A DNA stretch of 64,000 nucleotides from Enterobacter sp. EA-1. GTDB taxonomy: Bacteria > Pseudomonadota > Gammaproteobacteria > Enterobacterales > Enterobacteriaceae. The number at the start of each line of letters is the position of its first letter. The stretch's first letter is position 1. The stretch lies in the NCBI GenBank assembly GCA_002886105.1, contig CP025776.1, positions 3,658,001 to 3,722,000 of the forward strand, read 5' to 3'. Under the pieces are notes generated by a model. That model saw nothing but the letters and a program-made list of their open reading frames with translations. It had not been told where the DNA came from and did no database searches. Shown here in pieces: positions 1 to 10,285 of the stretch. A program made the position numbers and the translations under genes.

Positions 1-597
1 ACATATGGCCGCAGCGATTCGCTGCTGACTGGCCACCCGAACCATAAAATCCCGCATATTCGTTTCTCTACCGGCAGCCTCGGGCACGGCATCGGTTATG
101 CCGCAGGCTGGGCGCTGGCGCAGCGTCAGTTGAACAGCAACGGCATTGCCGTGGCGATTGGCGGTGATGGCGAGTTGCAGGAAGGGTTGTGCTGGGAAGT
201 ACTGCAGGTGCTTTCCGCGCAGGAGATCAACAACCGGTGTATGTCATTGATAACAATGGCGCACAAAACGATGGTTATGTCCGGGATATCTCCCCCATCG
301 CCGATATCAAAGCGCGTTTTGCCTCTTACCGCATGGATGTGGTGGAAATTGACGGTCACGACTTCGGAACTGGAGCAGGCGTTTTCCGCACGGCAAAACC
401 GCGGGCTGGTGATCATTGCCAACACGGTGAAAGGCAAAGGCATTGCCGAGCTGGAGGGCAACCCGTCCTGCCACTACGCCAAACTGGAAACTTCACCCGG
501 TGGCAATCAAATGGAAAAGGAGACTCGCCGATGCTGTCAGGTAGAGACGCGTGCAAGGATGAACTGGTTAACTGCGCGCAGGAAGACGCGAAAATAG
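1..597 (+). CDS. transketolase, N-terminal (TPP-binding) subunit, 5' truncated by window edge
   Basis: This is the thiamine-diphosphate half of a split transketolase, which moves two-carbon ketol units between sugars or keto acids together with the subunit encoded next. The start lies outside the window. The motif GSLGHGIGYAAGWA and the TPP/Mg motif GGDGELQEG, followed by the conserved NN, identify the fold. The frame breaks near 228, where NNLVYVIDNN is expected and CCTGG seems to have lost a T, and again near 365. Both breaks are probably sequencing errors. The last codons overlap the next gene; the nominal stop at 595-597 may itself be displaced by a further indel, with 542-544 as an alternative. 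Split transketolases also occur in secondary-metabolite clusters, so a role outside central metabolism is possible given the neighbours. Confidence 0.85.
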   Translation, partial: TYGRSDSLLTGHPNHKIPHIRFSTGSLGHGIGYAAGWALAQRQLNSNGIAVAIGGDGELQEGLCWEVLQVLSAQEINNRCMSLITMAHKTMVMSGISPPSPISKRVLPLTAWMWWKLTVTTSELEQAFSARQNRGLVIIANTVKGKGIAELEGNPSCHYAKLETSPGGNQMEKETRRCCQVETRARMNWLTARRKTRK

Positions 598-1400
598 TGT
601 GTCTGGAGGCAGATCTCGGCGGGCGTAATCACCCTTTTCAACAGCGCTTCCCGGACCGTTTTTACAATATCGGCATCGCCGAGATGGCGGCCATCGATAT
701 GTGCACGGGGCTTGCCGCTGCCGGGTTCAAACCCTTTTTCACCACCTTCGCGCCGTTCGCCGCGCTGCGTTGTGCGGAGGCGATCAAGCTGTCGCTCGGC
801 TATATGGGCCAACCAATCACCGTGATTGGCGCGTATGGCGGCGTCTCTGGCGGCTGGTTTGGCACTACCCATCACAGCCTTGAAGATGTCGGTGCGGTGC
901 GATTGTTCCCCGGTATCCGTATCGCCTGCCCGTATGGCGAAACCGAAACACGGCAGGTGCTGCGCAACGCCGCCCAGGGTAGCGAGCCTTGTTATATCCG
1001 GCTGGGGCGCAACGACGTTTACCCCGATCTTGAACGCTCGGCGGAATTCGACACGCTGATCGTTGAGCAGGGTTATCGCGCCAGCCACCCGGTTACGCTT
1101 GTCTCGGTGGGCGAAAAAGCCACGCAATTGTGCGTCGCCGCCAAACAGGAGCTGGGCGAAATCAATCACCTGCACTTGTGCTATGTGGACAACGCCTCCC
1201 TGCACCATCTCATGCCAGACATCGCCCGGCTTCCCGGCCCGCTGGTGGTAGTGGAAGAACATCGCCGCGCGGGCAGCGTGGCGGCGGAACTGGCGCTCAG
1301 CATGCCGCATAAACAGGTGCTTTCTTACACCCCCAACGATGACTGGCCAGTATGGCGGCAGCCGGAGGACGACGTACTGGCGGGCCTGAACTTCTCTTGA
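531..1400 (+). CDS. transketolase, C-terminal (pyrimidine-binding) subunit
   Basis: This intact 289-residue protein is the partner of the preceding gene. It contains the conserved transketolase PYR segment FYNIGIAEMAAIDMCTGLA, whose Glu normally contacts the TPP pyrimidine ring, and GGWFGTTHHSLEDV, followed by the C-terminal domain ending near VVVEEHRRAGSVA. The ATG at 531 is preceded by AAGGAG at a good distance, which fixes the start inside the end of the upstream subunit and implies translational coupling. It is one of the few long genes here without a frameshift. A 48-bp gap separates it from the MFS gene in the same direction, so the two are probably co-transcribed. Confidence 0.9.
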   Translation: MLSGRDACKDELVNCAQEDAKIVCLEADLGGRNHPFQQRFPDRFYNIGIAEMAAIDMCTGLAAAGFKPFFTTFAPFAALRCAEAIKLSLGYMGQPITVIGAYGGVSGGWFGTTHHSLEDVGAVRLFPGIRIACPYGETETRQVLRNAAQGSEPCYIRLGRNDVYPDLERSAEFDTLIVEQGYRASHPVTLVSVGEKATQLCVAAKQELGEINHLHLCYVDNASLHHLMPDIARLPGPLVVVEEHRRAGSVAAELALSMPHKQVLSYTPNDDWPVWRQPEDDVLAGLNFS

Positions 1401-1448
1401 AAGGTTACTCACCACCATAAAAGACATTATTTATGCCAAGGAGCATGT

Positions 1449-2665
1449 ATGAGCACGAGCTTTGCCATTTTAAAAGATCCGCGTTTCCGGGCGTTTTTTC
1501 TCTCTGACATCGTTTCAGGGTTTGGCGTCGGAATGGCGACGATCGGGGCCAACTGGTTTGTGCTGATGAAAACCGGGTCGAATCAATATGTCGGTATATT
1601 ACTGGCGGTGAACGTGATCGCAGGGTTTGTGGCCTCCCTCTTTCCGGGGGTGATCACCGATAAATATAACCGTAAGACCGTGATCTTTTTCACCCATGCT
1701 ATTCGTGCGCTCTTTTGCTGCTGCTGTTCGTTATGCTGTCGAATTTCGATTTCAATATGTATTACCTGTACGCGTTCGCCATTATTAATGGCGTCGGCTG
1801 GACGTATGTCGGCTTCGCGCAGTTTTCTGCAGGAAATTCTCGAAGAGAAAAATATGTCACCGGCAACTCTCTGCTGGAGATCAGCTTGCAGGTCGGAATG
1901 TTTCTTGCAGCGGCAGCGTCCAGGTTTATTTATAAATACTTCAGCTTTAACGCCATTCTGCTGGTGAATGCGCTGATGTTTGTCTTCAGCGCCATCACCA
2001 TTAACCTGATTAAGTACCGCGCCGTTTCCCGTGAAAGCGACAGCGAAAATTACACCGTAATGCTGCGCCGCGGCTGGTCATTTCTCTCATGAAAATAAGG
2101 GAATTTTCGTGCTTGGCGTGGTATCGATTGTGCCGCTGATTGTCACCATGATCTATAACGTGGTGCTGCCGGACTACGTGAACAATACCCTGCAACGGGA
2201 TAGCGTCACCTTCGGCTTTGCGGATATGTCTTACGGCATTGGCGGGTTGCTTTCCGGGATCATGATGTCGTCGCTGGCCATGAAACTCGACGCCCGTAAA
2301 TTAATCAGCGCATTCTTTGTTCTGGCCTGCATCAACCTGTTATTCCTCAGCCAGAACAGCTTCGTCTTTAATTTATATCTGTGCAGCCTGTTACTGGGCC
2401 TGTGCAACTCTTCGCTACGTATCTTAATGAACTCCTGCTGATGCAGACCGTGCCAAAAGATTATATGGGGCGTTCGATGGCGGTGTGGATCGGTATTTCG
2501 CTGATCTGCCAGTGCCTCTTCTCACTGTTTATTGGGTCCTACCTCGATCAGCATGGCGCAATGATTGGCATTGTGATCATGGCGCTGATGATGGGGCGGG
2601 ATTCGTCATGTTTGTTCTTAATCAACTGTTGCTCTCAAAAGCATCCTGAAAATTTACAGGGGTAA
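1449..2665 (+). CDS. MFS transporter, probable exporter (frameshifted in this sequence)
   Basis: This is a twelve-helix major facilitator of about 400 residues. The N-terminus reads LSDIVSGFGVGMATIGANW, and the loop 2-3 signature of drug/metabolite exporters is visible as GVITDKYNRKT. The ATG at 1449 has AAGGAG upstream. The reading frame shifts near 1713, 1840, 2090 and 2440, yet the pieces read as one continuous protein in the order expected for MFS, so these look like sequencing indels. The gene lies 5 bp upstream of an ATP-grasp ligase. A ligase next to an MFS exporter resembles dipeptide-antibiotic operons such as bacilysin bacD-bacE, which suggests export of the ligase product. That substrate assignment is inference. 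Confidence 0.8.
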
Positions 2666-2670
2666 CGACT

Positions 2671-3896
2671 ATGTCAGATAAAAAAAGTCATTTTTTTGGT
2701 TGAGCCGAGTTTCTTCGGCGTCAGTTTTGCTCGCGAGGCGCACAAAGCAGGTTTCTACGTTGTTGTGCTGGTTTCGGCGAAAGACAATCCACAGCTCTAT
2801 GGTTATGAAGGCGAATACGATGACTTGCTGGTCTGCGACATCCGCGATGCGGATTCCATCTACCAGCCATTTATAGCAGCCCGTATAAACGCATCGACGC
2901 GATGATTTCAGCAACGGACTACGCCATGGCGACCACCGCCGAGGCGGCGCAGCGTTTAAATATTCCTTGCATCAGCCATGAAACGGCGACGCTGGCGCGC
3001 AACAAAGATTTGGCCCGTATCCGCTACAGCGAACGCGGCGTACCAAGCGCGCAGTTCAAAATCGTCCACCGGTTGGGAGAAGCGGAAGACGCGGCGGCAA
3101 CGATTGGCTACCCGGTGGTACTGAAACCCACCAATACCGCCAGCAGCCAGAACGTCTTTTTTATTAACGATCGCCAGCAACTGCGCGACGCCTTTAAAGT
3201 GCTGGAAAATTTCACCACCAGCTATATGGGCTTCAGCGTGCGCAAAGAGTACCTGTGGAAGAGTATCTGGAAGGGCCGGAATTCAGCGTGGAGATCTTCT
3301 TAACCCACGGTGAAGTGGTCTTCGCGGAAGTGACCGAAAAGTCACGTCGCCGCTGCCTTACTTTGTCGAGAATGTTCCATATCTTCCCGACGTCCGTGCT
3401 GGAAGATAAAACCGCAAATGATTGAAGGCGCGCCAGGCGCTGGAAGCCATCGGCTTCACCAACGGCGCACGTCGAGGTGAAATACACCAAAACCGGGCCG
3501 CGTATCGTTGAGGTCAACGGCCGACCGGGCGGCGATAATATTACCTCCGATCTGATCCCCTCGGCGCCTACCACCTCAATATTTTCCGCCGGGCGGTGTT
3601 TAACGCTGAAACTGCCAGTGGACTTTACGGTGGAGAAACCGATGAGCTGCGCAGTAGGCTATATCTGCGCCGATCGCGACGGGGTGTTAGCGTCCATCGA
3701 GAACCTTGCCAGCGTGCAACACGATCACGCAGTGCTGCGCTCCGCCATCAGCGCCAGACCGGGCGATAAAGTCGTGGTGCCGAAAAGCTCCGATGACCGG
3801 TTAGGGTATTTTATTGTGCAGGCGGAAACCCCGGCCAAAGCGAAAGCCAAGATCACCGAACTGATCGGCAAATTAAAACTGACCTACCGCAACTAA
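2671..3896 (+). CDS. ATP-grasp carboxylate-amine ligase family protein
   Basis: This is an ATP-grasp enzyme of about 408 residues. The family joins a carboxylate to an amine or thiol through an acyl-phosphate. Visible elements are the N-terminal Rossmann-like segment (VIFLVEPSFFGVSFA), the nucleotide-binding region with GYPVVLKPTNTASSQNV, and the C-terminal Mg/ATP motif IVEVNGRPGGDNI. Start ATG 2671 is 5 bp after the MFS stop. Indels occur near 2684 (an extra A in a poly-A run), 2870, 3250, 3340-3430 and 3560. The family includes L-amino-acid ligases (BacD type) and PurK/biotin-carboxylase relatives. The context with an exporter and a split transketolase favours a peptide-forming ligase of a small biosynthetic cluster. 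Substrates cannot be read from the sequence. Confidence 0.75.
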
Positions 3897-3959
3897 CATC
3901 CTGACGCGGCCCTCTCCATTCAGCGGGAGGCACATTGCTAACCCCGCCACCTGTTCTAT

Positions 3960-4473
3960 AACGTAAATCCTCTTCATCAACGGATCGATAATGGACACCC
4001 GAGGTTACAAGCCGCCATTGCACTGCGTAAACAGGGCGAACATGAGCAAAGCCGCCAGCTTTTACAGGCGCTGACCGAGCCGGAACTGCGCGCCCTCGCC
4101 TTTTTACATCTGGCACTGGTCTTACGATAATCAGGGACTGGAACGGGAAGCCGAGCACAACTACCTTGCCGCACTGGACGCCGGGCTGGATGAAGAAGAT
4201 CGGTTCGAAGCCCGGTTTGGCCTCGCCTCAACCCCGGCGCTGCCTTGGCAAGTATCAGCAAGCCAAAACGCTGTTTGAAGAGATCATGAACGCGTGGCCT
4301 CAGGCGACGGAAGTCAGGCCGTTTTATGCATTATGCCTGTATAACCCTGGGTGAACATGAATGTGCGGTCAGCGTGTTACTGGAGTCTGTCACAACACCC
4401 CGATGAGCGTACCGCGCCCTATCAGGAGGTTCTGCGCTATTACGCGCAGAACCCCGATCAATCTGCTGAGTAA
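3960..4473 (+). CDS. tetratricopeptide repeat protein (TPR_5-like), start uncertain
   Basis: This short soluble protein is built of helical repeats. Correcting two indels (about 4115 and 4235-4330) gives segments such as LQAAIALRKQGEHEQSRQLL, LAWSYDNQGLEREAEHNYL and LGKYQQAKTLFEEIM, which are TPR helices A and B. It resembles the roughly 120-residue TPR_5 proteins. The frame is open from about 3960, but no ATG with a convincing ribosome-binding site is visible, so the start is approximate. The stop is TAA at 4471-4473. It is the last gene of the left operon and is followed at once by a GC-rich hairpin. TPR proteins usually bind partner proteins; nothing here shows which. Confidence 0.6.
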
Positions 4474-4477
4474 CCGT

Positions 4478-4499
4478 CCCCCTCGGCAAACGGAGGGGG
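4478..4499. terminator. GC-rich hairpin between convergent genes
   Basis: The arms CCCCCTC and GAGGGGG enclose an eight-base loop. The hairpin lies between the stop of the TPR gene (+) and the stop of the MHS transporter (-), and probably ends transcription from both sides. No long T tract follows. Confidence 0.5.
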
Positions 4500-4505
4500 T
4501 GACCT

Positions 4506-5779
4506 TCAGCAGTGCTGTTTTTGTGTTTGCCACAGCGCCGCAACGCTGAGAAACACGGTGACCATCAGGTATAACCCCGGCGCGAAGTGGCTGCCGGTAG
4601 CACTAATCAACAGCGTACAGATAAATGGCGCAAAGCCGCCAAACACCGTGACCGCCACGTTGTAACTGATCGACATCCCGCTGGCGCGGGTCGACACCGG
4701 GAAGATATCCGCCATCAACGACGGAATGGTGGAGAAGTAGACCGATTTCAGTAACGCCATCCAGCCCACCAACAACGCCAGTGACAGCGGCGTCACGTTC
4801 AGACTGGTCAGCCAGAAAGCAGGCAGCAGCGTAAACGCCATCAACACCAGCGCCACCCACAGCAGGCGCACGCGCCCGACACGTTCCGCCAGCAGGCCGC
4901 CAATCGGCGTGACCACCGTCAGGATCACCCCGGCCAGCAGCGTGGCGCTATAGGCAGACGATGGCGGCAACCCCAGACTTTTCGTCGCCCGAGGTCGGCA
5001 CGTAGTTAAGCATATAGTTGATCGCGGTCGACACCACCATCAGACCGATCGCCAGCCCGATCAGACGTTTTTGCGCACCGAATAACAGCCCGACCGGGTG
5101 ACGCGATTTTCCGTCTGCGCATAGGCCGCAGGTTCATGCACATGGCGACGGATCCACACGCCAACCGGACCAATCAACAGACCGAAGGCAAACGGAATAC
5201 GCCAACCCCAGTCGCTGAGTTGCTCCGGGGTAAGCCACTGCGCCAGCCCGAGACCAAACGCGGACGCCAGCAGCGTGCTTGCGCCCTGCGTTGCAAACTG
5301 CCAGCTGGCGATAAACGCTTTTCGCTCCGGGAAGTGCTCCACCAGAAACGCGGTCGAGCTACCAAACTCACCACCGGCAGAGAACCCTGAATCAACCGCG
5401 CCACCAGAATCAACAACGGTGCTGCCACGCCCAATGTGGCATACCCCGGCATAAAGGTGATCATCGCGCCACCCAGCATCATCAGGTTAATGGAGAGCAA
5501 CAACGACGCCTTACGTCCATGCTTATCGGCGTACGCCCCCAGCACCACCGCGCCCAGCGGACGGATCAGAAAGGCCACGCCAAAGCTGCCAAATGCCAGC
5601 AATAACGACACCGTCGGGTTGACTGTCGGGAAAAACGCATGCGCAATGTAGCTGGCGAAAAAGCCGTACACCGCGATATCAAACCACTCCAGCGCATTAC
5701 CGATGCAGGTGGCGAACAGCGTTTTATACAGGCTCGGGCGCTCTCCGCCCTGCTCGATTTCACGGGCAAGCGTACTCAT
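4506..5779 (-). CDS. MHS-family (metabolite:H+ symporter) MFS transporter
   Basis: This is a proton symporter of about 425 residues in the KgtP/ProP/ShiA branch, which imports organic acids, osmolytes or aromatic acids across the inner membrane. The family signature is clear: GNALEWFDIAVYGFFASYIA at the N-terminus, RPLGAVVLGAYADKHGRK in loop 2-3, then AFIASWQFATQGAST and GWRIPFAFGLLIGPVGVWIR. Frameshifts near 5370, 5090 and 4990 are sequencing artefacts; at 4989-4994 replacing CCGAGG by CCAGG restores VPTWATKSLG. The ATG overlaps the stop of the M20 peptidase gene by four bases (ATGA), so the two are translationally coupled. The transporter probably brings in the compound the peptidase hydrolyses. 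Confidence 0.88.
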
Positions 5780-7203
5780 TGCGCACCTCCGGCCTGATGT
5801 TGACGATGGCGCGCCAGCAGCTCACGCCCCTGTTCGCCCAACTCCCAAACAGACGGGTCATGATTGCCGGTGGCCTTCACGAGCAATGGCAATCGGTAAA
5901 TGTTCATCCGGTGCATGCTGCCCGCAGGCAGGATATGAATGCGGCACCCACAGCGTCGGCAAACCTAAAATCCCGGCGAACACGTCGTTCGGCAGCGAGC
6001 CGCCCAGTTTGGCAGCAGCGCTGGTTTACTGCTACTGGTTTCCGCCATCACCTCAAGCGCCCAGTGCACCAGCGGATCGGTCGGATCGAAGCGAGTCGCC
6101 GGCGTTCCGCGTACATCGCTGATGGCAACCATCGAAAAACCATGAGCATCGAGATGTTCACGCAGCGCCTGTTCCAGCGCGGTCCAGTCCGTGCCGACCA
6201 CAAAGCGCAACTGACACACGGCGGTGGCGTGACCGGGGATCGCATTCATGGGCTGCGCCGGGTTGCCGGTCAGAAACGACAACACTTCCAGCGTATTCCA
6301 GCCAAACAGCTTCTCGGCAGCCGACAACCCCCGGCTCGCCCCAGTCCGGATCGGTGTGTGGATCGTTGTTACCGCGCGCCGGGGTGATATCTGCGAGGAT
6401 CGCTTTTAAGGCAGGCGTTAGCGCAGGCGGCTTCAGGGCCGGGATACGCATTTCGCCTTTGCCATCCACCGGGGGCTGGCAATGGCGTTCGCCAGTTGCG
6501 TTCCGGGGTTGCTGAGCAGACCGCCCCAGTTGCCGGAGTGATAATCTTTGGCGCGGGCGTTGATGGTCAGGCGGAAGTTCGCGCAGCCGCGCGAGCCGAG
6601 AAACAGCGTCGGGCGATCCGCACTCAGGCGTGGGCCATCGGAGGCGATAAACAGATCCGCCTTCAGTCGTGTTTTCAACTGCTGACACACTTCCGCCAGC
6701 CCCGGCGAACTCATCTCTTCGCCCATTTCGCACAGCCAGACGCAGTTAAAACCCAGCCGCCCCCCGGCGAGCGTGGTACACCTGCGCCAGTGCCGCGAGG
6801 TTGACCGTATGCTGGCCTTTGTTATCGGCAGCGCCGCGCCCGTACCAGTTACCGTCGCGCTCCACCAGCGTCCACGGTGATAACCCTTCCGTCCAGCGCG
6901 CGCGTCATCGCCAAACACCACATCACCGTGTCCATAGCACATCACGGTCGGCAGCGCAGGATCCTCTTCATAGCAGGCGAGCAAAAGGGCCGGCGGCGTT
7001 AACCGGGTTGGCCACGATTTCGTTTGAAAGCCCATTTCACGAAACGCGGGAATAAACGTCTCGTGGTAGTAGCGCAGCAGTTGATCGTCGCGGTCGGTGC
7101 GCTGGCTTTCGCTGGGAATAGCGACCCGGCTGGCGAGCGTCGTTTTAAAATGGCCGCTGTCAAACCACGCCAGCGCTTGCGCGATAAGTTGTTGTGTTGT
7201 CAT
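5776..7203 (-). CDS. M20-family metallopeptidase / amidohydrolase
   Basis: This zinc hydrolase of about 475 residues belongs to the ArgE/DapE/carboxypeptidase G2 clan and cleaves an amide or peptide bond, probably in the cytoplasm. Metal and catalytic motifs are visible in order: YGHGDVVFG (His, Asp), GRGAADNKGQH (bridging Asp), CEMGEEMSSPG (the Glu pair), and later IASDGPRL and the dimerisation-domain segment NAIPGHATAVCQLRF. The start is ATG 7203 (MTTQQLIAQ). The gene has several indels, near 6900, 6790, 6470, 6330 and 5990, all in conserved sequence and therefore probably errors. It is the first gene of an operon with the MHS transporter and is divergent from a LysR regulator, a typical inducible uptake-and-hydrolysis unit. 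The substrate is unknown. Confidence 0.85.
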
Positions 7204-7367
7204 GGTGTTTACCCTGTTCATGTTGCTGCCGGTGGCGCAACTGTCTGTTGTTGTCTTTTGTTCTAAACCAGAACAGAGCCTTGCCACAATAATAATAATT
7301 GCAATTTGGCATTGCCTTTTGATAAGGGTAAACTGCACAATCTCAGGGCACTGCACCGGAAACACCC
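7204..7367. promoter_or_regulatory. divergent promoter region, M20 operon / lysR
   Basis: These 164 bases between two divergent starts should hold both promoters and the LysR binding site. The centre is AT-rich (around 7285-7325). I do not see one unambiguous T-N11-A palindrome, so no operator is marked. Confidence 0.45.
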
Positions 7368-8287
7368 ATGCTGACCAATGAACTGCGTTATTTCCTCGCT
7401 GTCGCCACGTCCGGCTCGCTCAGCACCGCCAGCGAACAGCTTTATGTGGCAGGTTCCGCCATCAGCCGACAGATCCAAAACTGGAGACCCGGCTGGGCGT
7501 GACGCTGTTTGAACGTCATGCGCGCGGCATGATCCTTACCGACGCGGGGCAATTCTGGCGAACCATGTGCGCAAGAGCATGCGCGACATGGAGTATGCGC
7601 TGGCGGAAATTCAGGGCCTGAAAGCCGTGCGCAAAACGCTGGTGCGTATCGCCTGCACCGACGGCATGGCCTTTGATTTGCTGCCGGGTTTGCTGGCGCG
7701 TTTTCGCCAGCACTATCCGGGCGTCAGTTTTGATTTGCAGGTCGGCAGCGCGATGCAGGTGGCAGAGTGGATACGGCGCAGCGAGTGTGATGTGGCTTTT
7801 CAGTTCAGCCTCGCGCCGGAAAAGAAGTGGAGATCATCGCCGCATGGCCTGCACCGGTCCTGCTGTTGCTGGACTCCAGCCCATCCGCTGGTTCAGCAGT
7901 CTGGCGTGGCGATTGATGATTTACACCCCTACCCGCTGGTGTTGCCGGAAGCTGGCACCACCATTCGTCAGCTATTCGACCTGTCATGCCGGATGGCGGG
8001 CACCTTTCTCGAACCGGCATTCAGCAGCAATAACTTTTCTGCGCTGTATGAATTTACCCGCCACACACCGCAGGCGATTACCGTCTGTAGCCACTTCAGC
8101 GTACTGTGGCGTGCGCGGCTTGATGCGATGACCCTGAAGACGATGACCAATACCTCGCTCAGTCAGCGCACGTTGCAGATTCAGGCGCTGGCAGCAAACA
8201 CCGCCCGGCGGCGGTGAGCGCGTTTTAGCGATGGCGGAACACATACTGGGGGAAGAGCATGGGAAATGGATGCAGGATCTGGGGTGA
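7368..8287 (+). CDS. LysR-family transcriptional regulator
   Basis: This DNA-binding regulator has about 305 residues. The first 60 form the winged helix-turn-helix: NELRYFLAVATSGSLSTASEQL, then AGSAISRQIQ and LFERHARGMILTDAG. The remainder is the periplasmic-binding-protein-like effector domain (IACTDGMAFDLLPGLLARF). Homopolymer indels occur at 7482, 7555 and 7825, and one or more near 8200; the last stretch, reading LAMAEHILGEEHGKWMQDLG, ends at TGA 8285-8287. The divergent arrangement with the M20/MHS operon suggests it controls that operon in response to the imported compound. Confidence 0.88.
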
Positions 8288-8295
8288 TGTTCCTC

Positions 8296-8411
8296 ACCTC
8301 GGCCCTCTCCCCCAGAGGGGGAGAGGGAGATGAAGTTCCCCCCTCCTCCGGGGGAAGTGCCTATACTGTTCCCTCTCCCCCTCTGGGGAGAGGGTTAGGG
8401 GTGAGGGAAAA
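8296..8411. repeat. intergenic palindromic repeat (CCCTCTCCCC...GGGGAGAGGG family)
   Basis: Two inverted repeats occur here, CCCTCTCCCCC with GGGGGAGAGGG and CCCTCTCCCC with GGGGAGAGGG, flanked by the conserved tail TTAGGGGTGAGGG. The same element recurs near 12.07, 14.57, 35.49, 37.76, 58.88 and 59.05 kb, always between genes. Here it separates lysR from the convergent ABC-transporter gene and could act as a terminator. Confidence 0.75.
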
Positions 8412-8420
8412 ACAACAGCA

Positions 8421-9200
8421 TTACGTCAACCCGTCAATAATCACCTGCTTCATCCCCTGCGAACACGGCTCTACGCGCCCGCGCACCCCGTAAACCTGCG
8501 CCAGCGTCTGCGGGGTGATCACGTCGCCCGGCGCACCGTTGGCGACCAGTTCCCCTTGTTTCCAGGATCAGCACATGATCGCCGTGACGCAGAGCGATAT
8601 TGATATCGTGCACCACCACCACGGTAACGATATTGCGGCTTTGCGTTTCACGCTTCACCAGATCCATCACATGGAACTGGTAGTTCAGATCCAGCGCACT
8701 GAGCGGTTCATCCAGCAGCAGTAACGACGGTTGACGAATCAGAGACTGCGCCAGTCCCACCAGTTGCTTCTGCCCGCCAGAAAGCTGGTCGAGAAAGTGC
8801 AACGCCGGTGTTCAATACCGAGCTGTCGCAACAACCCCATCACTTCCGCCTGTTTCGCTGCGCTGTGCAACCCGCCGGAGGCACGCTGCGCAACGATAAT
8901 CGACTCCAGCACATGCAGATGCACACCCGCCGGCAGCGACTGCGGCAGGTACACCACCTGCTCTGCACGCTTCGCAAACGGCTGACTCAGCAGGTCAAGC
9001 CCGTCCAAACGCAGTTCGCCCTGCGCGCGGTTCAGCCCGGCCATCGCCCGCAGCAGGGTCGATTTGCCACTGCCATTCGGCCCGAGCAAAATCGTCACTT
9101 TGCCGCGCGGCAAGAGCGGAATATTGAGGTTCGCAATAATCTGTCGTTGAGGGTAGCCCGCGCCAAATCCGCGCAGGCTCAAACCATGTTGTCGGTTCAT
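8421..9200 (-). CDS. iron-siderophore ABC transporter, ATP-binding protein (FecE/FepC type)
   Basis: This ATPase of about 258 residues energises ferric-siderophore import. Walker A is LLGPNGSGKSTLLRA, the signature is LSGGQKQLVGLAQ, Walker B is LLLLDEPLSALD, and the switch His is VVHDIN. The ATG at 9200 overlaps the permease stop as ATGA. Frameshifts at about 8805 and 8560 interrupt the frame. The C-terminus reads MKQVIIDGLT, with TAA at 8421-8423. It is the last gene of a three-gene operon (binding protein, permease, ATPase) behind a Fur box. No outer-membrane receptor gene is adjacent. Confidence 0.88.
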
Positions 9201-10280
9201 ACACTCCCCCCGGTGGCGCACAATGATGGTGATGAAAAACGGTACGCCGACCAGCGATGTCACGATGCCGACCGGGATAATGACGCCGGAAATCAGGTTC
9301 TTGGAAACGATAGACGCCAGCGATAACACCAGCGCGCCCAGCAATGCGCTGGCAGGCAGATAGAAGCGGTGATCTTCGCCAAACAGCATGCGGGCAATGT
9401 GCGGCGCCACCAGCCCGATAAAACCGATAGGCCCGACAAACGCCACCGATAACGCCGAGAGAATACTGATGCGCAGCAGCGTCGCCAACCGCAGGCGGCG
9501 CACGTTAATACCAAAACTGATGGCGCGATCTTCCCCAAACGCAGGGAGGTCAGCTTCCATGAACTGAGCATCGACAGCGGCGCAATCACCGCCAGCGCCA
9601 GCAGCAGAATGCCCAGTTTTTCCCACGAGGCGCGGGCAATGCTGCCCATGGTCCAGAACACCAACCCCTGTAAGGTGTCTTCGTTGGCGATAAACTGCAA
9701 CATCGACACCAACGCGTTAAAAAGTAAAGACCAGCGCAATACCGAACAGCACCACCCCGGAGGTCGCGACCTGCGTCCAGCGGGTGATGCCATCCAGCAG
9801 CAGCGCCGCCAGCAACGCAAAGAGAAACGCATTCGCCGAAATAAACCACTGCGCAGGCACACCGGGAAGACCAATGCCAAGCACAATCGCCAGCGCTGCG
9901 CCAAAGGCCGCCGCCGAAGAGACGCCGAGCGTAAACGGGCTGGCAAGCGGGTTATTGAGGATGGTCTGCATCTCCGCCCCCGCCAGTCCCAGCGTTAAAC
10001 CGACGACAATCGCCATCAACGCATAGGGCAGGCGGATATCCCAAACAATCACCTGCGTACCGGTATTCACGCTGCCGGGGTCGACCAGCGTTTGCCACAG
10101 CACGTTCAGCGGTAAGCCTGACGGCCCAAGGGTAAAATCCAGCAGCATCGAGGCCATAATCAGCGCCACCAGCAGCGCCAGCAGGCCGATACGTTTGCGG
10201 ATGATGCCGCGATAGCTGAGCATCAGGCCGTCGGCTGTAATGTCGGCCCTCTGTTCGCCCGATTCAATGGTGGAACTCAT
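9197..10280 (-). CDS. iron-siderophore ABC transporter permease (FecCD family)
   Basis: This inner-membrane permease of about 355 residues has many hydrophobic helices and the FecCD hallmarks RLPYALMAIVVGLTLGLAGA, NNPLASPFTLGVSS, FVGPIGFIGLVAPHIARML and GVIIPVGIVTSLVGVPFF. The frame breaks at 9718-9722 and near 9540. The true end is hidden by a G run: with five instead of six G residues at 9210-9215 the protein ends RHRGSV and its TGA overlaps the ATPase start. A single permease gene serves the system, presumably as a homodimer, or a second permease is encoded elsewhere. Confidence 0.88.
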
Positions 10281-10285
10281 AACGC

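Noticed and set aside
6158-6733. Long antisense or alternate frames over the M20 gene and other GC-rich genes
   Set aside because: They are shadows of the real genes; long spurious frames are expected in GC-rich DNA and lack family motifs.
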